Source: Novacetimonas hansenii JCM 7643 (GTDB taxonomy: Bacteria; Pseudomonadota; Alphaproteobacteria; Acetobacterales; Acetobacteraceae). From it: a stretch of DNA of 38,209 bases. The notes under the pieces are model-generated. The model was not told where the DNA came from. It saw only the letters and a program-made list of their open reading frames with translations, and made no database searches. Below, piece after piece: positions 1 through 7,436 of this stretch. Both the position numbers and the translations under genes were made by a program. The DNA is taken from contig NZ_BANE01000301.1 in the NCBI RefSeq assembly GCF_000964405.1, positions 1 through 38,209 of the forward strand, written 5' to 3'. Every line of letters begins with the position of its first letter. The first letter of the stretch is position 1.

Positions 1-549
1 TTTTCAAAAAGGCGGCGTCTTCTGAAGCTTTTTGGAAAAAGCTTTACCAAAAACCTTTATGATTTCAGGATGTTATCAAGTCTGACGCAAAAAGCGGTTT
101 GAGTAGTTTTGGCAGAAAATAAAGATTCGTTGGGATTAAATCTCATGAGGCTGGAGGCAAATATCCCCAACCTCATGACCATAAATTGCGAGTGAGAAAC
201 CAAAACAACCTATCCGGCCTTCACCGTGAATGGCGGTATATATTAATAATGTTGAGTAAATAAATTTATTTACAGCCACATCATAAGATTTTTTTCAAAA
301 ATAACCCGTTTTCAAGAAATAAAAAACTTTCCATTTGTTGTATTGTTGTTTGAATGTACGGTGTTTTTGTAAATATTTAATGGTTTCGATTGCCCGTTGG
401 GCCGGGTCTATCAATGCTTTTCTTATCAATGTCTGCTTTCAGGCCATCTGTGCAATGCGCAGGAAGTGGGGCGTCGCCTTTTTCATGTTGGTGACGCCCT
501 TTGAAACATTGCTGGGGCCGTTAGGTCAGCCCGGAGCCGTGATTACGGC
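1..549. other. AT-rich gene-free edge
   Basis: About the first 420 bases are visibly richer in A and T than the rest of the window, with runs of A or T and short palindromes such as the one around 258-272. I find no credible coding frame: the plus-strand open frame that begins at 335 runs antisense through the lipoprotein gene and has no family signature. The left end carries a palindromic repeat (separate entry). A short perfect dyad (GAGCCGT/ACGGCTC) at about 535-552 covers the stop codon of the lipoprotein gene but has no following T-run, so it is not a convincing terminator. Confidence 0.6.
23..68. repeat. Dispersed palindromic repeat copy
   Basis: Two 9-base arms, AAGCTTTTT and AAAAAGCTT, separated by GG, form a near-perfect palindrome at 26-45. 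The unit begins with TGAAG and ends with ATGATTTCAG at 59-68. The same opening and closing bases flank the hairpin at 23755-23803, which suggests two members of one repeat family. I recall similar elements in Komagataeibacter intergenic DNA, but that is memory, not a search result. Confidence 0.5.
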
Positions 550-1428
550 TCAATTACCGCTGCTGCCCGCGGGCAGGGTCAGGTACCCGGGTTTCGGGGA
601 AAGCTGGCGCGCAGGTTTCGTGGTGGTGGCTGTGTCGGATGAATATCCGTCGGGGAAGATCGCATCCGGCCCTTCGCTTGCGGCGGCCGGGGGGGCGGAT
701 GTGGTGGCCGCCGGTGTCGTGGTGGCGGGTGTCGTGGTCACGGTTGGGACGGATGTGTTTGATGTCGTGTTGGGCATCGGCATGGTGACGGTCTGTGTTG
801 CGACGGGGGCGGATGTACCATCCAGCGACTGTTCCGACACCGCGCCCGTGACCGGGGCAGTTGTCAGCCAGTTGCCAAGGTTATTGCGGATCTGCGTTTC
901 CAGTTCCCGGTTCATGTCCTGCATCATCTGGTTGACCAGATCATACAGGTTCGACGCCGTATCGGTATTGCCGTCCTTGCGCGTTCCCGGGTCAAAGGAA
1001 CGTGTGACCTGCGCCACGGCATATCCCCTGCGCTGACCATCGGCGGATACGACGTCAAGGTGGACGTTCATCTGTCCGTCAAGGATGCCACCCGGTTCAT
1101 GCAGGATGGAGGCACGGTCGATGGTGAACACGCCATGTCCGCCGGTGCCCGATGCGATCAGGCGGTCATGCGCCATCTGCTTGAGCGCCTGATCCGGCGG
1201 TGTGGGCGCGCGACCCGACAGGTCGCCGGGCACCATTCCGGGCTGTCCCCGGTCCACCACGGAAATGCTGGCGACATTCAGCGGCAGCGGCGCAAGGCTG
1301 CTGTAGCTGAGTGGCGTGAAGGTCATGGTGGGCTGCTGCTGGTCGCTATGGCATGCGCCAAGCATGACAAGCGGCAGGCCCAGCGCCATCAGGCGCAGCA
1401 TGCGCGCGGGCCGGGTGATGCGGGACAT
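550..1428 (-). CDS. Predicted lipoprotein, unknown function
   Basis: I do not recognise a named family. The N-terminus is basic (SRITRPAR), then hydrophobic (LMALGLPLVML), ending in the lipobox LGAC, so it should be exported and acylated, probably at the outer membrane. The middle third looks like a folded domain, with segments such as ILDGQMNVHLDVVSADG and DLVNQMMQDMNRELETQIRNN. The last third is low-complexity Thr/Ala/Pro, probably a disordered tail. The start at 1428 is chosen because it puts a short basic segment before the hydrophobic core; 1401 and 1497 are also in frame and none has a good ribosome binding site. It lies downstream of hslO with a gap of about 160 bases. Confidence 0.65.
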   Translation of the reverse strand: MSRITRPARMLRLMALGLPLVMLGACHSDQQQPTMTFTPLSYSSLAPLPLNVASISVVDRGQPGMVPGDLSGRAPTPPDQALKQMAHDRLIASGTGGHGVFTIDRASILHEPGGILDGQMNVHLDVVSADGQRRGYAVAQVTRSFDPGTRKDGNTDTASNLYDLVNQMMQDMNRELETQIRNNLGNWLTTAPVTGAVSEQSLDGTSAPVATQTVTMPMPNTTSNTSVPTVTTTPATTTPAATTSAPPAAASEGPDAIFPDGYSSDTATTTKPARQLSPKPGYLTLPAGSSGN

Positions 1429-1587
1429 GCGGGGGAGGGACAGGCAGTGCGGATGCATGAACGGATTTCCCGGAAAAGCTCTGGCGCCCCGGTCCATGTC
1501 CGGATGCGCGACTGGTCATGTTGAAACGTCATCTACCATGCCACATTCCGCCATCCGCGCGACAGCGAAGTGCGGCGCGACCCGTGC

Positions 1588-2541
1588 CTATGCGGCGTCG
1601 CGCCCGACTTCTTCGCGCTGGAAGTGGAAGGCATGGTTGCAAAAGGAGCAGTTCATGGTGATCGTCCCGTCTTCGGCCATGTGATCAAGGTCGTCGGTCG
1701 GGAAGGTTTCGAGGATACCCGCAAGCCGTGCGCGGCTGCACCGGCAACCGAACGCCAGGGCGCGGGGGTGGCCGATGCACGGGTCTTCGCTGTGGAACAG
1801 GCGATAAAGCAGCGTCTCCGACGACAGGCTGTCGTTCAGGATTTCCGCCTCCGTCAGGGTGGAGGCCAGCGTCGTCGCTGTCTCCCACGCATCGTCGCCA
1901 TCTTCGGGGGCATCGTCGGAGGTATGCCCCCCTTCCGTCGCGATGCGTTCAAGGATCAGTGCGCCCGCACGCCATCCCGCATCCCCCTTGTGACAGTAAA
2001 GGCGCACCCAGCAGGCATGCTGTTCGCTGGTGGTGAAGTAGTGCGCTGCCATGTCCGACAGGCTCTCTCCCCTGATTTCCACGATGCCCTGATGGATGTC
2101 GGTATCCGGCCCCTGATCCACGCTGAAGGCAAGATAGCCGCCCCCCAGCAGTTGCGCCGCCGTGGGATGGGGATGATCGCGCAGCAGGGCCGCGACTTTT
2201 TCATCATCGGACCGGACATGGAAACGCAATGCACCCGCATCGGTGCAGTCCGCCACCAGCAGCGAGATCGGTCCGTCACCTTTCGCCTGAAGTGAAAACG
2301 ATCCCCTGAATTTCAGTGCGGAGGCCAGACCCGCCACCAGGGCCAGTGCCTCGCCCGCCAGACGCAGAACCACGTCGGGGTTGTCATGGCGCGTCAGCAG
2401 CGTGTCCGTCAGCACGCCCGGCCGCACAAGGCGGCCACGTACCGGACGGCTGGCAAGGTAGAAGGGCACAACCCCCTGTTCCACCACCAGGTTGGGGGTG
2501 TCGGGACGGTTGGTGTCAAGGAAGGCAGGTGTATCAATCAT
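1588..2541 (-). CDS. hslO: Hsp33 redox-regulated chaperone
   Basis: Hsp33 is a cytoplasmic holdase that is switched on when oxidants displace the zinc ion held by four C-terminal cysteines. Those cysteines are visible: C-x-C at about residues 266 and 268 (FGCRCSRARL) and C-x-x-C at about 298 and 301 (MNCSFCNHAF). The N-terminal part matches the family fold, with the segments LKFRGSFSLQAKGDGP and LLGGGYLAFSVDQG. At 317 residues it is slightly longer than the E. coli protein because of a short N-terminal extension and an acidic insert near residues 205-220 (SDDAPEDGDDAWE). The order argD-argF-hslO is common in alphaproteobacteria. About 250 bases separate it from the gene upstream, so it may have its own promoter. 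Confidence 0.95.
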   Translation of the reverse strand: MIDTPAFLDTNRPDTPNLVVEQGVVPFYLASRPVRGRLVRPGVLTDTLLTRHDNPDVVLRLAGEALALVAGLASALKFRGSFSLQAKGDGPISLLVADCTDAGALRFHVRSDDEKVAALLRDHPHPTAAQLLGGGYLAFSVDQGPDTDIHQGIVEIRGESLSDMAAHYFTTSEQHACWVRLYCHKGDAGWRAGALILERIATEGGHTSDDAPEDGDDAWETATTLASTLTEAEILNDSLSSETLLYRLFHSEDPCIGHPRALAFGCRCSRARLAGILETFPTDDLDHMAEDGTITMNCSFCNHAFHFQREEVGRDAA

Positions 2542-2794
2542 ATGACGTCAGATCTCGGCAGGCATGACAGGAAGGGCGCATGGCGGGAAAGCGCACGATC
2601 GGAAAGCATGAAGGCAGGAATATATGACCCGAGGCATATGACCAGAGGCATGGCGATCACGACGCAATGTGACCGTCATGCACACAGCCCCGGCAGGCCC
2701 GGCGTCAGGGGTGCCGGGTGCTGATGGGGACACGGGATGGTGCCCCCCCACCCCTGCATATACCCCCTGCATACATCCTTGTGCGCGCCGTGCA

Positions 2795-3115
2795 TCACAG
2801 GTTGGCGGTAATGTCCGCCTCCAGCGCCTCAAGGCGCTGGGTCAGGACCTGGGTTGTCGCGGTATCAAGCAGCTTGCCCTGCGTCACCTGATCAAGCAGC
2901 GCCAGACGGCAGGTGTCATGTTCCGCATCGATATCCTGCCCGCGTCCCGCCCCGGCAAGGCAGTCGAGGTAGGAATCGCGCAGGGCGTCAAGTTGCGGCC
3001 CCGCGCCCGGCAGGGCCGCGAAAATGTCATTGACACTTTTTTCCACCCAGCCGGGAACGCTGGCGGTATCTTCGGTCGTGCTGGGCAGGGTGGGCTGTTG
3101 CGCGGGGCCGGTCAT
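2795..3115 (-). CDS. Small unknown protein coupled to argF
   Basis: This 106-residue protein matches no family I recognise. It begins MTGPAQQPTLPST and is then largely alpha-helical in character, with heptad-like leucines near the C-terminus (LDTATTQVLTQRLEALEAD). Two cysteines (LDCLAG and HDTCRL) lie in the middle. There is no signal peptide or membrane segment, so it is probably cytoplasmic. The start at 3115 is chosen because the argF stop TGA and this ATG are separated by one base (TGACATG), a typical translational-coupling junction. In many alphaproteobacteria hslO follows argF directly, so this gene appears inserted into a conserved order. A role linked to arginine synthesis or to Hsp33 would be guesswork. 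Confidence 0.7.
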   Translation of the reverse strand: MTGPAQQPTLPSTTEDTASVPGWVEKSVNDIFAALPGAGPQLDALRDSYLDCLAGAGRGQDIDAEHDTCRLALLDQVTQGKLLDTATTQVLTQRLEALEADITANL

Positions 3116-3116
3116 G

Positions 3117-4106
3117 TCAGGGCGTTTCCTTTCCAAAGCTCTGCCAGTCATCGCCACACAGGGCCCAGACCAGCAGGCCTTTTTGTGCGTGCAGGCGGTT
3201 TTCCGCTTCGTCGAAGACCACGGAATTGGGGCCGTCGAAGACGTCAGCGGTAACTTCCTCGCCTATATGGGCAGGCAGGCAGTGCAGGAAAAGGGCATCG
3301 GGGGCCGCGCGTGCCATCAGTGCGGCATCCACGCGATAGGGTTCGAACGCATGCGCCCGCTGTTCCGATGCATTGTCGGACATGCTGACCCATGTATCGG
3401 TAATGACCGCATCCGCCCCGGCCACCGCCGTCATGGCATCCGTGCCCACCGTGATGTCCGCACCCTGCGCACGTGCCCATTCCACCGCGCGTGTGCAGGG
3501 CAGGTGCGTCGGCGGCGTGGCAAGGCGCAGGCGAAAGCCGAACAGGGCTGCGGCCTCGATGAAGGAAGTGGCGACATTGTTGCCATCCCCCACCCATGCC
3601 AGCGTCCGTCCCGTGATCGGACCGCGATGTTCCTCGAACGTCATGATGTCGGCCAGGATCTGCACCGGATGGGAATCCGGTGTCAGGCCGTTGATGACGG
3701 GCACGCTGCTCCATTTCGCAAGTTCACGCAGGTTTTGCGTCCGGCCCGTACGCAGGACCAGCGCATCGACAAAACGTGACAGCACGCGCGCCGTGTCGGC
3801 GATGCTTTCCCCGCGGCCAAGTTGCATGTCACCGGGCGACAGCAGGATCACATCACCGCCAAGCTGGCGCATCCCGACTTCGAACGAGACACGCGTGCGG
3901 GTGGAGGGCTTGGACAGCATAAGCCCCAGCATCCGCCCATGCAGCGGCAGGCGCGGGTGCAGCGGGCGCGCGCGCCCATGCTGCATGCGCTTGATACCCG
4001 CCGCCACGTCAAGGATCGCGCGAAGGGTGGCCGCATCGAGGTCACGCAGGTCAAGGAAATGGCGCGGCTGTGCCCGGTTCGGTGCGTTGGTGGACAGCGC
4101 GTTCAT
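3117..4106 (-). CDS. argF: Ornithine carbamoyltransferase
   Basis: The enzyme makes citrulline from ornithine and carbamoyl phosphate, the sixth step of arginine synthesis. The 329-residue protein carries the carbamoyl-phosphate signature KPSTRTRVSFEVGMRQLGGD, the HPVQILAD motif and the HCLPAH motif holding the ornithine-side catalytic cysteine. The start at 4106 overlaps the argD stop as ATGA, the normal coupled arrangement, and gives the usual family length; an in-frame start further upstream would only add an Arg/Gly-rich stretch read from inside argD. It forms a transcription unit with argD upstream and the small unknown gene downstream. Confidence 0.96.
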   Translation of the reverse strand: MNALSTNAPNRAQPRHFLDLRDLDAATLRAILDVAAGIKRMQHGRARPLHPRLPLHGRMLGLMLSKPSTRTRVSFEVGMRQLGGDVILLSPGDMQLGRGESIADTARVLSRFVDALVLRTGRTQNLRELAKWSSVPVINGLTPDSHPVQILADIMTFEEHRGPITGRTLAWVGDGNNVATSFIEAAALFGFRLRLATPPTHLPCTRAVEWARAQGADITVGTDAMTAVAGADAVITDTWVSMSDNASEQRAHAFEPYRVDAALMARAAPDALFLHCLPAHIGEEVTADVFDGPNSVVFDEAENRLHAQKGLLVWALCGDDWQSFGKETP

Positions 4107-5305
4107 GCCACGTCCTCCGTCTGGGCGGCCATGTGGGCGCGTGCGCGCACCGCCGCGCGGGCCAGCATGTCGCCTGCCATGCGGCATTCCTCCCCGGTAA
4201 TCGTAAGGGGCGGAACAAGGCGCAGGACATTGCCCCCCGCCGTGACGCTGAGCAGACCTTCATGCATCGCCGCGTCCTGTACCACGTCCACCGGGGCCAC
4301 GCAGTGCAGGCCGATCATCAGGCCAAGGCCGCGATGGCTGGCGAAAATGTCGGGATATTGCGCGACAAGGGTGTCGAATTCCTTCGACAGCATTTTCCCA
4401 CGCGCATTCACCTGATCAAGGAAACCAGGGGCGAGGATGACATCAAGGACCGCGTTCGCTGCGGCACATGCCAACGGATTGCCGCCGAATGTCGTGCCAT
4501 GGCTGCCGGCTGTCAGGTGGCGGGCGACGTCTTCCACCGCCAGGATCGCCCCCATGGGGAAGCCGCCGGCAATCCCCTTGGCCGTGGACATGACGTCTGG
4601 CGTGATGCCCGACCATTCATGCGCGAACAGCTTGCCCGTCCGGCCCATGCCGCACTGCACCTCATCCATGCCAAGGAACAGGCCGTATTCGTCACATGCG
4701 GTGCGCAGTTCCCGCAAAAAGCGTGGATCGGCGGGGTTGACGCCGCTTTCGCCCTGTATGGGTTCGATCATGATGCCTGCCGTTTCGGCCGTGATGGCGG
4801 CGCGTACGGCGTTCATGTTGTTCATCGGCACATGGTCGAAACCGTCCACCACTGGCCCGAACCCGTCGAGGTATTTCGCATTGCCCGTCGCCGCCAGCGT
4901 CGCAAGCGTGCGGCCGTGGAACGCGCCGTTAAAACAGATGATGCGCACGCGCTCGGGATGGCCGCTCTTGGCCTGTGCGCGGCGGATCATCTTGATCATG
5001 CCTTCGTTTGCTTCGGCGCCGGAATTGCAGAAAAAGGCGCTGTCGGCAAAGCTGGCCGCGACGAGTCGCTCGGCCAGCCTTTCGGCCTGCGGGATGCGGT
5101 ACAGGTTGGAGACGTGCATCACCCGTGACGCCTGCTGTGCGATGGCGGCGACAAGGTGGGGGTTGTTATGCCCCAGCGAGGAGGTTGCGATCCCCGCCCC
5201 GAAATCCAAGAATCGTCGTCCGTCCGCCGCGTACAGCCAGGCGCCTTCGCCCCGCTCGAAAGCGAGGTCGGCGCGATTGTATGTCGGCATCAGGGCGGGA
5301 ATCAT
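4103..5305 (-). CDS. argD: Acetylornithine aminotransferase
   Basis: ArgD is a class III pyridoxal-phosphate aminotransferase that converts N-acetylglutamate semialdehyde to acetylornithine; many family members also act in lysine synthesis. Visible motifs are FCNSGAEANEGMIKM (cofactor phosphate site), FHGRTLATLAATG, the aspartate in GMDEVQCGMGRTG, and STAKGIAGGFPMGA with the lysine that forms the Schiff base, followed by HGTTFGGNPLACAAA. The start at 5305 (MIPALMPTYNRADLAF) gives about 400 residues, the usual size, and has an AAGG ribosome-binding site. The frame stays open upstream through the leader hairpin, so a longer product cannot be excluded by sequence alone. It is the first gene of the argD-argF unit. 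Confidence 0.95.
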   Translation of the reverse strand: MIPALMPTYNRADLAFERGEGAWLYAADGRRFLDFGAGIATSSLGHNNPHLVAAIAQQASRVMHVSNLYRIPQAERLAERLVAASFADSAFFCNSGAEANEGMIKMIRRAQAKSGHPERVRIICFNGAFHGRTLATLAATGNAKYLDGFGPVVDGFDHVPMNNMNAVRAAITAETAGIMIEPIQGESGVNPADPRFLRELRTACDEYGLFLGMDEVQCGMGRTGKLFAHEWSGITPDVMSTAKGIAGGFPMGAILAVEDVARHLTAGSHGTTFGGNPLACAAANAVLDVILAPGFLDQVNARGKMLSKEFDTLVAQYPDIFASHRGLGLMIGLHCVAPVDVVQDAAMHEGLLSVTAGGNVLRLVPPLTITGEECRMAGDMLARAAVRARAHMAAQTEDVA

Positions 5306-5362
5306 GGAATTGCCTTGTGGTTTTCTGTTGCTTGGATTGAAAAAATCATTTGCGAAAAACGT

Positions 5363-5389
5363 GAAAAGCCCACGCCGCCAGGGGTGGGC
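5363..5389 (-). terminator. Terminator-like hairpin in argD leader
   Basis: Arms at 5368-5376 and 5381-5389 can pair over nine positions with one G-G mismatch around a four-base loop. On the minus strand the stem is followed by TTTTCAC and then GTTTTT, as in an intrinsic terminator. It lies 58 bases before the argD start, so it would interrupt transcription into argD-argF; an attenuator is one reading. A second GCCCAC copy (complement of 5412-5417) could compete for the same 3' arm. The alternative reading is an isolated stable hairpin with no regulatory role. Confidence 0.4.
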
Positions 5390-5464
5390 CTTTGCCGCGT
5401 GCATGCTTTCCGTGGGCATGGGGCCTGCCGGATGCAGGTCGCGCCACGCCGCGCGGAATAGGAA

Positions 5465-5493
5465 AGAATATTGCCCAAATGACATGAATGCAA
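5465..5493 (-). promoter_or_regulatory. Candidate argD promoter
   Basis: On the minus strand TTGCAT (5493-5488) and TATTCT (5470-5465) are separated by 17 bases, each matching four of six positions of the sigma70 consensus. It would give a leader of roughly 150 bases that includes the hairpin at 5363-5389. This is pattern matching only. Confidence 0.35.
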
Positions 5494-5748
5494 CCACGGA
5501 GTCCGGCACGGCCTGCCATATCCCTGGGGCCTCAAGTCATGTCCACAGGCCAATGACCCACGGGCACGTGTTATCGGGCATGTGTTATGTGGTGCGGGAG
5601 TGGGGGCAGGTTATGGTCCACGGCTGCGTATCGCGTGTGGGTGACAGATTGCCCCACGCTTGTATGTCAGGATGTGTATCGCGCCGCGGGACGGCGGATT
5701 GCCGTGGCATATCGCCTTGGGCGGGGAAGGTATGGCACAGTGCAGGTC

Positions 5749-6438
5749 ATGACAGACCCCGACACGCCCCCCCGGCGCAAGTCCCCACGTCACGCCCGGC
5801 GCGTGGCGCGCGAGCCGCGTCGTCCCACCCCGGCAGGTCCCGCGCCCGACCGTGCGGCGTTGCGTGCGGCGGCGCTGGCCCATGTCGCGCGCTTTGCCAC
5901 CACCATTGCGGGCATGGAACGTATGCTGGGCCGTGTGCTGCAACGCTGGGGCCGCCGTGCGGAGGCGGAAGGCATGGAACCGTCGCTGGTGACGCAGCAC
6001 ATCGCCGCCGCCGCACCCGACATTGCCGCCGTCATTGCGGATATGCAGGCGCTTGGGGCGGTCGATGATGCGCGCTTCAGCGAATCGCGCGCCCGTTCCC
6101 TGACGCGGGCGGGGCGGTCGCGTCGCGCGGTGGGCGCGCACCTGCAGGCGCGTGGCGTGGCGGCATCGGTGGTGGCGCAGGCGATGGAAGAGACGCTGGG
6201 CACCCGTGGTGAGGGCGCGCATGAAACCGAACTGGCCGCGGCGCTGGTATTCGTGCGCAAGCGCCGGGCCGGTCCCTTCATCAGCCCCGACTGCACCGAT
6301 GACGAAGCCACCATGCGTGACCGCCGCGCGATGGAGGCGATGGCGCGATCAGGATTTTCGCGCGATATTGCCTGTCGCGCGCTGGGCATGGACGCGCAGG
6401 AGGCGGAGGAACGCATATGGCGCATGAAATCCGCATGA
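5749..6438 (+). CDS. recX: RecX family regulatory protein
   Basis: RecX proteins bind RecA filaments and restrain recombination. This 229-residue product has the repeated three-helix architecture of the family: RMLGRVLQRWGRRAEAEG, then DMQALGAVDDARFSESRARS with the typical acidic-aromatic pattern, then RSRRAVGAHLQARGVAASVV, and a C-terminal repeat MARSGFSRDIACRALGMD. An N-terminal extension rich in Arg and Pro (about 35 residues) makes it longer than E. coli RecX. The start at 5749 (MTDPDTPPRRK) is the first ATG that gives a sensible N-terminus, with AGG a few bases upstream; an earlier in-frame start would add about 54 unlikely residues. recA is not nearby. Its 3' end overlaps the next gene. 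Confidence 0.85.
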   Translation: MTDPDTPPRRKSPRHARRVAREPRRPTPAGPAPDRAALRAAALAHVARFATTIAGMERMLGRVLQRWGRRAEAEGMEPSLVTQHIAAAAPDIAAVIADMQALGAVDDARFSESRARSLTRAGRSRRAVGAHLQARGVAASVVAQAMEETLGTRGEGAHETELAAALVFVRKRRAGPFISPDCTDDEATMRDRRAMEAMARSGFSRDIACRALGMDAQEAEERIWRMKSA

Positions 6439-6932
6439 CGTGTGATGGCGGGCGTGGGACGCGAATGTTGCTGCGTTTGGGGCGTGTCCTTGCGGTGGCT
6501 GTGCTGCCGGTGGTTGGCGGATGCGCAGGTGGCGGCAGTGGCAGCGGAAGCTGGCATGGCGCGTTGCAGTGCGCGCCCTATGCCCGGCAGGTGACGGGCG
6601 TGAACCTGCGTGGCGCGGCCGCAAGCTGGTGGGCGCAGGCGTCGGGGCAGTATCCACGCACCCATGCCCCACGCGCGGGCGCGGTGCTGGTGCTGCGCGC
6701 GACGGGGCGGCTGCCTGACGGGCATGTCGCGGTCGTGCGGTCCGTCCGTGGCCCGCGGGAGGTCGTTGTGGAGCAGGCGAACTGGGTGCCCGGCCGCATC
6801 GGGCGGGCGGACCCGGTCATTGATGTTTCGACTCGCAACGACTGGTCGCGGGTGCAGGTCTGGTGGAGCCCCATTCACGGCATGGGGAAAAGTGTCTATC
6901 CTGCATATGGTTTCATTCTGCCGCTCAGGTAA
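6417..6932 (+). CDS. CHAP-domain lipoprotein, putative peptidoglycan hydrolase
   Basis: A basic N-region, a hydrophobic core (LGRVLAVAVLPVV) and the lipobox VGGC predict export and acylation. The rest looks like a CHAP amidase/peptidase domain: a cysteine in LQCAPYARQ fits the nucleophile, the histidine in DGHVAVVRSV fits the base, and EQANWVPG fits the third polar position. Such domains cut amide bonds in peptidoglycan. At about 170 residues it is a single-domain protein. The start at 6417 has the best ribosome-binding site (GGAGG seven bases upstream) and overlaps recX by 22 bases; starts at 6435 (ATGA overlap) or 6465 would also retain the signal sequence. The family call comes from motif order; no binding module is visible. 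Confidence 0.75.
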   Translation: MAHEIRMTCDGGRGTRMLLRLGRVLAVAVLPVVGGCAGGGSGSGSWHGALQCAPYARQVTGVNLRGAAASWWAQASGQYPRTHAPRAGAVLVLRATGRLPDGHVAVVRSVRGPREVVVEQANWVPGRIGRADPVIDVSTRNDWSRVQVWWSPIHGMGKSVYPAYGFILPLR

Positions 6933-7105
6933 TGCGCGGGGGCGGGGCCGATATGGTATCGCGCGGCGCAAAAGCGGCGAGGCAATGCTTGCATGGACGG
7001 GTTCGTGCCCTCATGTGATGGGGGGACGTGCCTGGCGCATGCCATGGCGGCATGGGTCACGGGAAAAACAGCTTTTGCGTCGGTGACGCGGGAATCGAGG
7101 ATGTT

Positions 7106-7363
7106 ATGGGTAGCTTGAGCTGGGGACATTGGCTGATCGTTCTTGCGGTCGTGCTCGTGCTGTTCGGGGGCGGGGGCAAGATCAGCTCGCTGATGGGCGA
7201 CATGGCGCGCGGTATCAAGTCGTTCAAGAAGAACATGGCTGACGATGAACCCGTCACCCCGCCGCAGCAGGGCGCGGGCGGCCATATTTCAGGTCCGGCC
7301 ACGCCACAGCGCGACGCAAGCTTCAGCGAAAGCGGGCAGCCGTCGGGCCAGAACGTGAAATGA
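7106..7363 (+). CDS. tatA: Twin-arginine translocase subunit TatA
   Basis: TatA oligomers form the path through which the Tat system moves folded proteins across the inner membrane. The 85-residue protein has the family layout: a short N-terminus, one membrane helix ([16 protein letters not shown]), a glycine-containing hinge, an amphipathic helix ([18 protein letters not shown]) and a polar tail. The start at 7106 has GAGG upstream and gives the standard [10 protein letters not shown]-terminus. tatB and tatC, often adjacent, are not in this window. The gap upstream (6933-7105) shows nothing else. The overall pattern with K-S-F-K-K points to TatA/TatE and not TatB. Confidence 0.92.
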   Translation: MGSLSWGHWLIVLAVVLVLFGGGGKISSLMGDMARGIKSFKKNMADDEPVTPPQQGAGGHISGPATPQRDASFSESGQPSGQNVK

Positions 7364-7436
7364 AAACGCGCGACGCCATCCCGCAGGGCGGGGGCATCGC
7401 GTGACGTGGTGAGTCGCGAAATTGCGTGAAGGTTCG

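Larger units (their letters stand above)
5306..5748. other. argD-recX divergent intergenic region
   Basis: This 443-base stretch lies between the divergent argD (minus) and recX (plus) genes. The half next to argD holds a sigma70-like promoter candidate and a terminator-like hairpin (separate entries). The half next to recX contains only open frame in phase with recX and no domain I can recognise; I see no clear plus-strand promoter in it. Confidence 0.6.

Noticed and set aside
335-1036. Plus-strand open frame over the left-edge spacer and lipoprotein gene
   Set aside because: Most of it is antisense to the lipoprotein gene, and the Val/Ala-rich tail is the complement of the Thr/Ala-rich tail.
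2548-2832. Minus-strand open frame between hslO and the small arg-operon gene
   Set aside because: Overlaps the end of the small gene, Arg/Cys-rich composition and no ribosome-binding site or family.
4437-6068. Plus-strand open frame spanning argD and recX
   Set aside because: It crosses two real genes in the wrong frames and contains no motif.
7368-7405. GC-rich imperfect hairpin between tatA and mtnB
   Set aside because: Stem has mismatches and no following T-run; hairpins of this strength are common by chance in such GC-rich DNA.
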